DNA of 15,218 nucleotides from Eubacteriaceae bacterium (GCA_012797825.1 JAAZOI010000272.1:1-15218), one strand, 5' to 3'; shown: positions 1 to 6,768, counted from the first letter of the stretch. A program made the numbers and translations. Notes: a model not told the origin generated them from the letters alone.

Positions 1-113
1 CCGTAATTTATCGAAACTATTTTCTCGTCAACATTTCTTCTTGCTCTGCAGAAACCTGTCTGCCCTTCGTCCAGATTGCAGTTATGAGGGCATACATTGC
101 ATATTAATTTCAT
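1..113 (-). CDS. amrS: AmmeMemoRadiSam radical SAM enzyme, N-terminal part (cut by window edge)
   Basis: Only the first 37 codons lie in the window. They read MKLICNVCPHNC followed by NLDEGQTGFCRAR, which matches the conserved start of AmmeMemoRadiSam-system radical SAM proteins: Cys5, Cys8, Cys12 and Cys22 around an EGQxGxC motif. The canonical radical SAM CX3CX2C cluster motif would come later and is not visible, so this call rests on the N-terminus and on context. The ATG overlaps the stop of the upstream MEMO/AMMECR1 gene as ATGA, so the two are almost certainly translationally coupled. The family is known from comparative genomics as the third member of a conserved trio with MEMO-like and AMMECR1-like proteins; as far as I know its reaction has not been settled. 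It is open to the window end with no frameshift. Confidence 0.85.
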   Translation of the reverse strand, partial: MKLICNVCPHNCNLDEGQTGFCRARRNVDEKIVSINY

Positions 114-1495
114 TTGTGTCTCACCACTTCAAACCTCTGCATTTCGTACGGCTCATTCGGTCTTATCCCCGCTTTTTGAAGCGCTATGCTTATTTGATAA
201 TCTACGCTGTCCACTCCTTCAAGATTGGGAAGCAGCAGTCCTTTTCGCCCTTTGTGCGATACTATTACTCCATATTTGTATACGTCAAGTTCCTCTTTTG
301 AGCTTATACTTTCCGCTTCTCCCAGCACATCTACGCTGTATTCCAGCTCGTCAAGCTCGTCTTTTCTTAAGGGCTCAAACCTTGGGTCGTCAACTCCGGC
401 GCTTATCGCGTTGTGTATTATCTCGCTTGCAATATTTTCACGCGTCGGCATAATGGTGCCTATGCAGCCGCGCAGCATTTTGTTTTTCTTAAGCGATACA
501 AACACACCCGCTCTGTTTGAAAGCATTTCACCCGGAAGATTATCGGGCATGTCTATAATTCTGCCTTCATTTATATAAGCCTCAAGCGTGGCTCTCGCAA
601 GTCGCACATAGTCATCCTCATTATTTTTAATCTGTTCTCGCCTTATTAAATCGGCGTTTATAAATTGTTCATAAAAGTTCCTGCTCTCGTCTTCTCCGTC
701 GGCTTCAAAGCTAGCAACAGTATATCCCACGCCAAACGGTCCTTCGTAAGAAAGCAGGTGCGATTTTACTTTCATTTTATCGTAAACGCCTGCCATTATT
801 ACAAAGCTTCTAAGCCCGCATTCGGCAGCAAGACTTAAAAACTCTTCGTCGAATGTTAAGAATTTCATAAAATCCGACTTCACTATCGCCTCGTTTAATT
901 GTTTGTCAAAATCAACGCCTTCTTGTGCGAAGCCGTAATATCCGTCGTGCGTCAGCTTGTGAGACATATCACCGCTTGCTATAAAAACAATATTTTTACC
1001 GCTTTTCTCTGCAGCCTGTTTTATGCATTTGCCAAGTTTATAATGCTCTGTAAGGCTTTGCCCTGATATTCCTATTCTTACCGTTTTATAATCCGTATAA
1101 TATTTATTTATAAAATAAAGCGGTATCATCGTGGCGTGATCAAGCGACTTATCTTTTTGACCCAAAGTACCTGCATAAACGCCGCTGTGTTTTGCCTCGT
1201 TTGACAGATTCTTTATAAATTCCTCATCGTACTGCGTTCTTATTTTCACATCCGACGCGCCGAACTGGCTGAAACTGCCTTCTGCGTATTTACCAGGCGA
1301 AATATGAAAATAATCGGAATATACAATTGAATGCGGCGATGTGACAATTATTATGTCAGGTTTTATTTCAGCTATTTCTTTCGCGATTTTATCAATGGAA
1401 TCAACTGTTTTTTTAATTTCTCTTTCTTGCCCTCTGCCTACCTGCGGTATTATCAAAGGCGGATGAGGTATTATATAAGCGTGTTTAAGCTCCAT
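110..1495 (-). CDS. AmmeMemoRadiSam fusion protein: MEMO-like (LigB-fold) domain plus AMMECR1 domain
   Basis: This 461-residue protein fuses two domains that are separate in many organisms. Residues ~4-265 are a MEMO1-like domain related to class III extradiol dioxygenases (LigB fold), with the expected metal-site histidines in PHPPLI (His11), TSPHS (His55), LDHATMIPL (His120) and SGDMSHK (His179). Residues ~290-458 are an AMMECR1 domain with the hallmark LRGCIG (341-346), DDPRFEPL (369-376) and GRKGLLLP (416-423). No signal peptide or membrane segment is seen, so it should be cytosolic. The start is supported by AGGGAGG about six bases upstream of the ATG. Its stop overlaps the start of the radical SAM gene downstream. 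In this family the three domains co-occur, which suggests one pathway, but the substrate is not known to me; a metal-dependent redox or modification role is inference. Confidence 0.9.
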   Translation of the reverse strand: MELKHAYIIPHPPLIIPQVGRGQEREIKKTVDSIDKIAKEIAEIKPDIIIVTSPHSIVYSDYFHISPGKYAEGSFSQFGASDVKIRTQYDEEFIKNLSNEAKHSGVYAGTLGQKDKSLDHATMIPLYFINKYYTDYKTVRIGISGQSLTEHYKLGKCIKQAAEKSGKNIVFIASGDMSHKLTHDGYYGFAQEGVDFDKQLNEAIVKSDFMKFLTFDEEFLSLAAECGLRSFVIMAGVYDKMKVKSHLLSYEGPFGVGYTVASFEADGEDESRNFYEQFINADLIRREQIKNNEDDYVRLARATLEAYINEGRIIDMPDNLPGEMLSNRAGVFVSLKKNKMLRGCIGTIMPTRENIASEIIHNAISAGVDDPRFEPLRKDELDELEYSVDVLGEAESISSKEELDVYKYGVIVSHKGRKGLLLPNLEGVDSVDYQISIALQKAGIRPNEPYEMQRFEVVRHK

Positions 1496-1524
1496 AATAT
1501 GCCTCCCTTATATTATTTTAACTG

Positions 1525-1554
1525 ATTATATTTTACCACTTTGCTTTATTTTAA
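1525..1554 (-). promoter_or_regulatory. Candidate promoter of the MEMO/AMMECR1-radical SAM operon
   Basis: On the minus strand TTAAAA (1549-1554) and a perfect TATAAT (1525-1530) are 18 bases apart. This would start transcription near 1518, about 20 bases before the ATG and just upstream of the AGGGAGG ribosome site. The -35 is weak and the region is AT-rich, so the -10 is the better supported half. A separate promoter is expected because a terminator sits between metA and this operon. Confidence 0.45.
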
Positions 1555-1651
1555 AACATAACGCAAATAAAAAAAAGAAAGCAATTATTTATTATAAAAA
1601 AAATATAAGATTATAATTTATTGTACTATTTAATTCATCGGATATCTCAAA

Positions 1652-1680
1652 TTCAATTAACTTATAAGCTCCAAATTGAA
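1652..1680. repeat. Imperfect dyad in the metA-amr intergenic region
   Basis: TTCAATT (1652-1658) and AATTGAA (1674-1680) are inverted repeats flanking a second perfect palindrome CTTATAAG (1661-1668). The nested symmetry is stronger than its surroundings. It lies about 100 bases upstream of the candidate amr promoter, so an operator is possible, but AT-rich dyads arise easily by chance. The rest of the 295-base gap 1496-1790 shows only the promoter and terminator listed separately. Confidence 0.3.
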
Positions 1681-1741
1681 TTACTTTAAAGGACTGATTT
1701 AAATTTAAGTATATTTTTTGAATTAATTACCCCGTAACAAA

Positions 1742-1770
1742 ACAGACTACGGCGCTATACCATAGTCTGT
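1742..1770 (-). terminator. Rho-independent terminator after metA
   Basis: An 11-bp stem, ACAGACTATGG pairing with CCGTAGTCTGT (one U-G wobble), encloses a 7-base loop and is followed on the minus strand by TTTGTT. It begins 21 bases after the metA stop codon and separates metA from the amr genes. Confidence 0.8.
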
Positions 1771-1790
1771 AAGTAATTACTGTAATTAAA

Positions 1791-2714
1791 TTATTCAATC
1801 GGTTCAAGAAGAGCTAAATCGTACGGCGTTTCCTGATATACGTAATTCAACCAGTTTGCGAACAATAAATTACCCTGCCCGCTCCATTTTATTATTATCT
1901 CTTTATCTGGGTCGTCGTCAGTGAAGTAATTGCTCGGCACTTCTATATCAAGCCCTTTGTTCTTGTCTCTTATGTATTCCAAATTAAGCGTTTCCCTATC
2001 GTATTCCATATGTCCCTGAAGGAAAACCCGCCTGTTTTCATTGGCTGTTATTATATGTACTCCCGCAATATCCGACTCCGCAAGTATTTTTAATCCGTTT
2101 ACTTTTTCTATATCTTCTTTTTTAATCGATGTGTGTCTTGAATGCGGCACATAAAACTCGTCGTCAAAACCTCTTGTAATCTCCGATTTCTTATCAAGCG
2201 TTTTATGCTTAAACACTCCGAACAATTTTTTATCGAGGATATATTTATCTATGCCGTAATGGTAATAAAGCCCCGCCTGCGCACCCCAGCATATATGCAA
2301 TGTGGAAAAGACATTTTTCTTTGTGTATTCAAGTATCTCAGAAAGCTCCTCCCAGTAATCCACCTGTTCGAACTTTAAAAATTCCACTGGTGCTCCCGTT
2401 ATAATCATGCCGTCAAAACGCTGGTTTTTAATTTCGTCATATGTTTTGTAAAAATTATCAAGATGCTGTTTGTCAGTGTTTTTTGACTCGTGGCTGTCCA
2501 TGGTAAGAAGCTGCAGGTTAACCTGCAGAGGCGTATTGGCAAGCATCCTTATAAGCTGCGTTTCCGTAACTTCTTTTGTGGGCATTAAGTTTACTATTGC
2601 AATGCGAAGAGGACGAATATCCTGCTGCTCCGCTCTTTCGTGATGCATTACAAATATATTTTCTTCTTTTAATAAACTGTAAGCTGGAAGCCCTTTAGGC
2701 ACAAGTATCGGCAT
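1791..2714 (-). CDS. metA: Homoserine O-acyltransferase MetA, predicted acetyl-CoA-specific
   Basis: A full-length 307-residue MetA (HTS/HAT, class I glutamine amidotransferase-like fold). It activates homoserine for methionine synthesis in the cytosol. Visible landmarks are NLMPTKEVTE with Lys47, ITGAPVE (105-111), the nucleophile Cys142 in CWGAQAG, and GHMEYD carrying His235 and Glu237, so the catalytic triad is intact. Residue 111 is Glu. In characterised MetA enzymes Glu111 goes with acetyl-CoA use and Gly111 with succinyl-CoA, so O-acetylhomoserine is the predicted product. That agrees with the O-acetylhomoserine sulfhydrylase encoded nearby at 4443-5735. GGAG sits nine bases before the ATG. 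The gene has its own promoter and terminator and is transcribed separately from iscU. Confidence 0.95.
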   Translation of the reverse strand: MPILVPKGLPAYSLLKEENIFVMHHERAEQQDIRPLRIAIVNLMPTKEVTETQLIRMLANTPLQVNLQLLTMDSHESKNTDKQHLDNFYKTYDEIKNQRFDGMIITGAPVEFLKFEQVDYWEELSEILEYTKKNVFSTLHICWGAQAGLYYHYGIDKYILDKKLFGVFKHKTLDKKSEITRGFDDEFYVPHSRHTSIKKEDIEKVNGLKILAESDIAGVHIITANENRRVFLQGHMEYDRETLNLEYIRDKNKGLDIEVPSNYFTDDDPDKEIIIKWSGQGNLLFANWLNYVYQETPYDLALLEPIE

Positions 2715-2738
2715 AATTTTTTCTCCGTATTTATAAAA

Positions 2739-2769
2739 TACCTCTTATATATATAAATATTAAGAGGTA
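2739..2769 (-). promoter_or_regulatory. Hairpin at the predicted 5' end of the metA transcript
   Basis: TACCTCTTA (2761-2769 on the minus strand) pairs perfectly with TAAGAGGTA (2739-2747) across a 13-base AT loop. With the predicted start near 2769 this hairpin would form at the very 5' end of the metA mRNA. A second perfect dyad, GTATTT-TAT-AAATAC (2727-2741), shares its first three bases with the end of this stem and abuts the GGAG ribosome site. It could be an operator, a 5' stabilising hairpin or, being followed by TTTTAT, a weak iscU terminator. Confidence 0.5.
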
Positions 2770-2775
2770 GATTAT

Positions 2776-2803
2776 ATTATAGCAAATTTATTTCCAATTT
2801 AAA
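2776..2803 (-). promoter_or_regulatory. metA promoter with extended -10
   Basis: TGCTATAAT is an extended -10 element, with TATAAT at 2776-2781. A weak -35 TTTAAA lies at 2798-2803, 16 bases away. The extended -10 can compensate for the poor -35. The predicted start near 2769 leaves a leader of about 55 bases. I see no S-box, T-box or other large riboswitch in it. Confidence 0.65.
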
Positions 2804-2810
2804 TATATTT

Positions 2811-3248
2811 TTAATTTTCTTTTTCGCCGCATGCTCCGCAGCAGCCTTTGCAGCCTTTCAGCTCATCAGTAAGCGGAATGTTGTTTTTCTTATAGTAGTC
2901 GGCAATCGCGGCTTTTACCGCTTCTTCGGCAAGAACCGAACAGTGAACTTTTGCGGGAGGCAGCCCGTCAAGAGCTTCAATTACGGCTTTGTTTGTAAGC
3001 TTTAATGCTTCGTCTATTGTTTTTCCTTTTATCATTTCTGTTGCTATTGAGCTTGTAGCTACAGCCGCTCCGCAGCCGAATGTATTGAACTTGGCGTCGG
3101 TAATTTTGCCGTCATCAATTTTTAAATATATTTTCATTATGTCTCCGCAAGTGGGATTGCCTACTTCGCCCACTCCGTCGGCGTTTTCCATTTTGCCCAC
3201 GTTTCTCGGATTTGAAAAATGATCCATTACTTTTTGACTGTATTCCAT
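2811..3248 (-). CDS. iscU: Fe-S cluster assembly scaffold IscU/NifU N-domain type
   Basis: A 145-residue scaffold protein that receives sulfur from the desulfurase and assembles Fe-S clusters. The three ligand cysteines are present: Cys34 in NPTCGD with the conserved Asp36, Cys59 in FGCGAA, and Cys103 in HCSVLAEEA. The start is set at the MEYSQ methionine because AAAGGAGG lies just upstream of it; a longer reading would add ten residues with no site. The ATG overlaps the iscS stop as TAATG, so the two are coupled. The C-terminus carries an extra cysteine cluster, GCKGCCGACG (132-141), beyond the usual fold. That tail recalls clostridial NifU-like proteins but its role is not known to me. Confidence 0.93.
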   Translation of the reverse strand: MEYSQKVMDHFSNPRNVGKMENADGVGEVGNPTCGDIMKIYLKIDDGKITDAKFNTFGCGAAVATSSIATEMIKGKTIDEALKLTNKAVIEALDGLPPAKVHCSVLAEEAVKAAIADYYKKNNIPLTDELKGCKGCCGACGEKEN

Positions 3249-4423
3249 TATTTTTCCTCCTTTATAATACTTTCCCATACAGGCGACATTTCACGCAGCC
3301 GCTGTATTATTTTGGGGAGTTCTTCTATTATATATTCTATTTCTTGCCCAGTATTATATTCACAGACAGTAAGTCTCAGCGAGCCGTGCGCTACCGCGTG
3401 AGGAAGCCCTATGGCTAAAAGCACATGGCTCGGATCAAGCGAGCCTGACGTGCAGGCGGAGCCCGAAGATGCGCATATGCCCTTCATGTCAAGCAGCAGC
3501 AGCATCGATTCTCCTTCAATACCTTCGAAGCAGAAATTCACATTGCCCGGCAGACGTTTTGTTCTGTGTCCGTTTAATATGCTGTGAGGAATCTTTGACA
3601 ATTCCTCTATAAGTTTGTCGCGCATAGCCGTTACTTTCTTTTCGTTTTCAGTCATTTCCGAAATAGACTGCTTAAGCGCGGCCGCCATACCTACTATACC
3701 CGCAACGTTTTCCGTGCTCGCGCGCTTGCCCATTTCCTGGCCTCCGCCTAAAAGAAAACTTTCAAGTTTAATTCCTTTTTTGCAGTATAACGCGCCTACG
3801 CCTTTGGGGCCGTGAAATTTATGGGCAGACAGGCTAAGCATGTCAATATTCTCGTCTTTAACGTTTATGGGCAGATGCCCCACAGCCTGAACCGCGTCCG
3901 TGTGGAACAATACGCCCTTTTCTCTGCATATTTTTCCTATCTGGGCAATAGGCTGGATTGTCCCAATTTCATTGTTGGCATACATTACGCTTACTAAAGC
4001 GGTGTCTTGTCTGATTGCCTTTTCAACGTCTTCTATTTTAACTATGCCGTCTTTATATACATCGAGGTATGTTACCTCGAAACCTTCTTTTTCGAGCTTT
4101 TCAAACATGTACAAAACAGCATGATGCTCTATTTTAGTGGTAATTAAATGCTTCTTGCCTTTTTTCGCCCCTAAGTTTGCGGCAAACGTTATTGCCCAGT
4201 TATCGGCTTCCGTTCCTCCCGAAGTGAAGTATATTTCTCTCTCTTCGGCTCCGAGGCTTTCTGCTACGGTTTTTCGCGCTTCTATTAAAGCTTTGGCCGC
4301 TTCTCTGCCAATCTGGTGCACGCTTGAAGGATTGCCGTAATATTTATCAAAATATGGCAGCATCGCTTCAATTGATTTTTTGCTTACTGCGGTTGTTGCC
4401 GCGTTGTCTGCGTAAACTATCAT
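3248..4423 (-). CDS. iscS: Cysteine desulfurase, IscS/NifS family
   Basis: This 391-residue PLP enzyme removes sulfur from cysteine and passes it as persulfide to partners such as IscU. Visible landmarks are YADNAATT at the N-terminus, EHHAV (His100/His101), TDAVQA with Asp176, the PLP lysine Lys202 in SLSAHKFHGPKG, and active-site Cys324 in SSGSACTSGS. The long SGSACTSGSLDPSH loop marks the group I (IscS/NifS) type rather than SufS. It sits 19 bases after metY and overlaps iscU by one base, so the three genes form one transcription unit. The ribosome site (AGAAG) is weak. The gene is full length with no sign of decay. Confidence 0.95.
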   Translation of the reverse strand: MIVYADNAATTAVSKKSIEAMLPYFDKYYGNPSSVHQIGREAAKALIEARKTVAESLGAEEREIYFTSGGTEADNWAITFAANLGAKKGKKHLITTKIEHHAVLYMFEKLEKEGFEVTYLDVYKDGIVKIEDVEKAIRQDTALVSVMYANNEIGTIQPIAQIGKICREKGVLFHTDAVQAVGHLPINVKDENIDMLSLSAHKFHGPKGVGALYCKKGIKLESFLLGGGQEMGKRASTENVAGIVGMAAALKQSISEMTENEKKVTAMRDKLIEELSKIPHSILNGHRTKRLPGNVNFCFEGIEGESMLLLLDMKGICASSGSACTSGSLDPSHVLLAIGLPHAVAHGSLRLTVCEYNTGQEIEYIIEELPKIIQRLREMSPVWESIIKEEK

Positions 4424-4442
4424 ATTAAATCTTCTTTCTTTT

Positions 4443-5735
4443 TTATATAAATTTTAAAGCGTTGTCTAAATCGTAAATTATATCGTCTATATGTTCCGTT
4501 CCTATTGAGAGTCTTATCGTATTCTGTTTTATGCCCGAGGCGTTAAGTTCTTCTTCGTTCATTTGCGAATGCGTCGTGCTTGCGGGATGTATTACAAGCG
4601 ATTTCACATCCGCCACATTTGCAAGAAGTGAAAACAGCTGAAGATTATCTACGAATTTCTTCGCTTCGTCGGCTCCGCCTTTTACTTCTATTGTAAATAT
4701 GGAACCCGCGCCGAGCGGAAAATATTTATCATACAATTCTTTATATCCGCTGTCTTTAAGGGACGGATGGTTTACTTTTTCAATTTTTGGATGGTTTTTT
4801 AAAAACTGTATTACTTTTTTTGTATTTTCTATATGACGCTCTATTCGAAGCGACAGCGTTTCAAGTCCCTGCAGGAAAATAAACGCGTTAAAAGGAGATA
4901 ATACAGCTCCCATATCACGCATTATTATTACCCTTGCCTTAGTAATATATGCGGCAGAGCCTGCCATTTGTGTAAGGATAATATTATGATAACTGGGATT
5001 GGGTTTTGAAAGGCTTGGGAATTTGTCGTTTTGAGCCCAGTCAAATTTGCCTGAATCTACAATAACTCCGCCTATTGATGTTCCGTGTCCGCCGATAAAT
5101 TTTGTTGCTGAATGAACTACAATATCCGCTCCGTGCTCAAACGGTCTGAAAAGATACGGCGTTGCGAATGTGTTATCTACTATTAACGGAATGCCGTGTT
5201 TATGCGCGATATCCGCTACTTTTTTAATATCAATTACATTGCAATTGGGATTTCCGAGACTTTCAATAAATATAAGTTTAGTATTCTCTTTTATCGCGTT
5301 TTCAAATGAGCCCTCAACGTCCGCGTCAACAAATGTTGTTTCTATTCCGTAATCTATAAGCGTATTTGCAAGCAGATTATAAGTGCCTCCGTATATTGTT
5401 ACTGCCGATACTATATGGTCGCCTGCGGATACAATGTTAAGAATAGCGTATGTAACCGCCGCCGAGCCCGATGATGTGGCAAGCGCGCCTACGCCGCCTT
5501 CAAGCGCTGCAATTCTTTTCTCAAAAACATCCGTAGTGGGATTTGCTATTCGTGTATAAATGTTTCCTTCTTCTTCAAGCGCAAAACGAGCCCGCGCCTG
5601 TTCGCAATTTTTAAATACATATGATGAAGTCTGGTATATCGGCACGCATCTTGCGTCCGTTGCGCTATCGGGACTTTCCTGCCCTACGTGAAGCTGAAGT
5701 GTTTCGAATTTAAAATTTCTTTTCTCTTTAATCAT
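4443..5735 (-). CDS. metY: O-acetylhomoserine sulfhydrylase (O-acetylhomoserine aminocarboxypropyltransferase)
   Basis: A 430-residue PLP enzyme of the Cys/Met metabolism family that combines O-acetylhomoserine with sulfide to give homocysteine. The family signatures are visible: phosphate-binding YTRIANPT (60-67), SSGSAA (88-93), DNTFATPYLF with Asp187, the PLP lysine Lys212 in VVHSATKFIGGHG, and HPASTTHSQ near the C-terminus. The length and the insert with FPSLSKPNPSYH favour MetY over the ~380-residue MetB/MetC enzymes. It is the first gene behind a strong promoter and leads into iscS-iscU. The nearest Shine-Dalgarno match, AGGA, is about 15 bases from the ATG, longer than usual, and it lies within the possible operator. 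The linked MetA with Glu111 supplies the matching substrate. Confidence 0.93.
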   Translation of the reverse strand: MIKEKRNFKFETLQLHVGQESPDSATDARCVPIYQTSSYVFKNCEQARARFALEEEGNIYTRIANPTTDVFEKRIAALEGGVGALATSSGSAAVTYAILNIVSAGDHIVSAVTIYGGTYNLLANTLIDYGIETTFVDADVEGSFENAIKENTKLIFIESLGNPNCNVIDIKKVADIAHKHGIPLIVDNTFATPYLFRPFEHGADIVVHSATKFIGGHGTSIGGVIVDSGKFDWAQNDKFPSLSKPNPSYHNIILTQMAGSAAYITKARVIIMRDMGAVLSPFNAFIFLQGLETLSLRIERHIENTKKVIQFLKNHPKIEKVNHPSLKDSGYKELYDKYFPLGAGSIFTIEVKGGADEAKKFVDNLQLFSLLANVADVKSLVIHPASTTHSQMNEEELNASGIKQNTIRLSIGTEHIDDIIYDLDNALKFI

Positions 5736-5746
5736 AACAATTTACC

Positions 5747-5772
5747 ATTTCCTATCATATTAGTATGGATTA
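5747..5772 (-). promoter_or_regulatory. Possible CymR/Rrf2-type operator in the metY promoter
   Basis: The minus strand reads TAATCC, 14 bases, then GGAAAT, with ATAGGAAAT at the right half. As I remember it, the Bacillus CymR consensus has TAAWNC on the left and ATMGGAATT on the right at this spacing; this site would differ at one base on the right. It begins inside the -10 and covers the start site, a position where binding would block transcription. The Rrf2 gene immediately upstream is the natural candidate regulator. The consensus is recalled, not checked. Confidence 0.45.
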
Positions 5773-5797
5773 TATATGCATATAAAATTTTTGTCAA
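5769..5797 (-). promoter_or_regulatory. Strong sigma-A-type promoter of metY-iscS-iscU
   Basis: TTGACA (5792-5797) and TATAAT (5769-5774) are both perfect consensus with an ideal 17-base spacer. The predicted start near 5762 leaves a leader of about 27 bases. It lies wholly between the Rrf2 stop and metY, so the sulfur genes can be expressed apart from the regulator. Confidence 0.88.
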
Positions 5798-5800
5798 TGA

Positions 5801-6205
5801 TTACTGCTCAATAAATTTTTCTAAAGCAAAATTGTCAATATAGTCATTCATTACCTCATACAGCCCTTCCCAGAATTTAACTGTTTCACACTCTTTATTC
5901 CTGGGGCATAAGTTAATTTCATCTTCAAGGCACGCAATCGGAGCAATGCTACCCTCAGCGGCTCTTATAATCTCTCCTGCCGTATAATTGCTTGCGTCCT
6001 TTGCAAGCTTATAGCCGCCGCAAGCGCCCCTTAGGCTTATTACAAGTCCGTTCTTGTAAAGTTTCGATATAATATTTTCAAGATATTTTATCGAAATATC
6101 TTCACCTTCCGAAATTTCTTTGAGAGAAATATACTCTCCTGTATCATTTTTTGCAAGGTAAATCATAATGCGCAGAGCGTATCTGCCTTTTGTAGAGATT
6201 TTCAT
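5801..6205 (-). CDS. Rrf2-family transcriptional regulator, IscR-like with cysteine cluster
   Basis: A 134-residue winged-helix regulator beginning MKISTKGRYALRIM, the classic Rrf2 start. The recognition region holds SIKYLENIISKL and the wing SLRGACGGYKLA. Residues 92-106 carry Cys92, Cys100 and Cys106, the last two in CPRNKEC, a pattern typical of Rrf2 proteins that bind an Fe-S cluster. The spacing is CX7CX5C and the third-ligand neighbourhood lacks the His of E. coli IscR, so cluster binding is inference. AAAGAGG six bases before ATG supports this start; a TTG two codons earlier overlaps the ribosome site and is less likely. Encoded directly ahead of metY-iscS-iscU, it probably controls that operon and perhaps itself. 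CymR of Bacillus is related and occupies a similar setting but lacks the cysteine trio. Confidence 0.88.
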   Translation of the reverse strand: MKISTKGRYALRIMIYLAKNDTGEYISLKEISEGEDISIKYLENIISKLYKNGLVISLRGACGGYKLAKDASNYTAGEIIRAAEGSIAPIACLEDEINLCPRNKECETVKFWEGLYEVMNDYIDNFALEKFIEQ

Positions 6206-6245
6206 ATTCAACCTCTTTTTTATATTTTATAAAAATAGTTTTATT

Positions 6246-6264
6246 ATTATACTACATATTAAGT
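6246..6264 (-). promoter_or_regulatory. Candidate -10 and overlapping dyad upstream of the Rrf2 gene
   Basis: A perfect TATAAT (6246-6251) lies about 40 bases before the Rrf2 ATG, but no convincing -35 is found at 17 bases. An imperfect dyad, ACTTAATATGTAGT (6251-6264), touches the -10 and could be an autoregulatory site. The terminator after atpC makes a separate promoter necessary. Confidence 0.4.
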
Positions 6265-6320
6265 TATATATAATCATGTAATTTATTAAATACAATAAAT
6301 ATTTTATAAAACATAACAAA

Positions 6321-6341
6321 AAAGAGGATTTTCTCCTCTTT
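6321..6341 (-). terminator. Rho-independent terminator of the ATP synthase operon
   Basis: An 8-bp perfect stem AAAGAGGA/TCCTCTTT closes a 5-base loop and runs into a T tract (TTTTTTGTT) on the minus strand. The stem begins inside the atpC stop codon, so the operon ends exactly at atpC. Confidence 0.85.
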
Positions 6342-6768
6342 ATTTTTTAATATCATACACGTCCGATTTAACTTTTATTCTGTTAATGGCTTTATGCAGC
6401 GCAATTTCAGTCTGCGTCTGATCAAAACTGCTTTGCTTATGCTTAAGTTTTTCTTCTGCCCTTTCTTTTGCCCGCTCTGCTCTTCCAACGTCTATTTCAT
6501 CAGGCCATTCAGCGGCGTCCGTATATATTGTAACGCTGTCCTTAATATTTATAAATCCGTCAGACAATGCCGCTATTTTATATTCATTTTTACCTTTTCC
6601 GGGTTCTTTTATCTTCATTTCGCCGGGAACTAAAAGTTTGCAGCCCCATATATGGTTAGCCATAAATCCTTCGTCTCCGCCGGTTGTGCGTACTATTACC
6701 ATCTCGGCGTTATCCGAATAAAACATTTTTTCGGGTGTTATGACTTTGAGTTTAAATGTCTTTGCCAT
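6340..6768 (-). CDS. atpC: F1Fo ATP synthase epsilon subunit
   Basis: This 142-residue subunit joins the F1 central stalk and can restrain ATP hydrolysis. The N-terminal beta-sandwich begins FKLKVITPEKMFYSDNAEMV and ends near residue 85. The C-terminal helical pair follows, with IDVGRA (92-97) matching the I(L)DxxRA motif tied to ATP binding in Bacillus-type epsilon subunits. The loop GFMANHIWGCKLLVPG (34-49) has Trp41-Gly-Cys where most relatives carry AP and small residues, an oddity in a normally conserved turn. The start overlaps the atpD end by 17 bases, so translation is coupled. It is the last gene before the operon terminator. Confidence 0.95.
   Translation of the reverse strand: MAKTFKLKVITPEKMFYSDNAEMVIVRTTGGDEGFMANHIWGCKLLVPGEMKIKEPGKGKNEYKIAALSDGFINIKDSVTIYTDAAEWPDEIDVGRAERAKERAEEKLKHKQSSFDQTQTEIALHKAINRIKVKSDVYDIKK

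Noticed and set aside
225..578. Plus-strand ORF of 117 codons
   Set aside because: It lies wholly inside the MEMO/AMMECR1 gene on the other strand, is serine-rich low-complexity, and has no ribosome site. Other plus-strand ORFs inside the metabolic and atp genes are rejected on the same grounds.
2715..2810. S-box (SAM) or T-box riboswitch upstream of metA
   Set aside because: The leader is only about 55 bases, too short for either, and the conserved core sequences are absent. Only simple hairpins are seen.
3249..3278. Ten-residue N-terminal extension of IscU
   Set aside because: The downstream ATG has an AAAGGAGG site and gives the standard MEYSQ-type start; the extension overlaps iscS and has no site.
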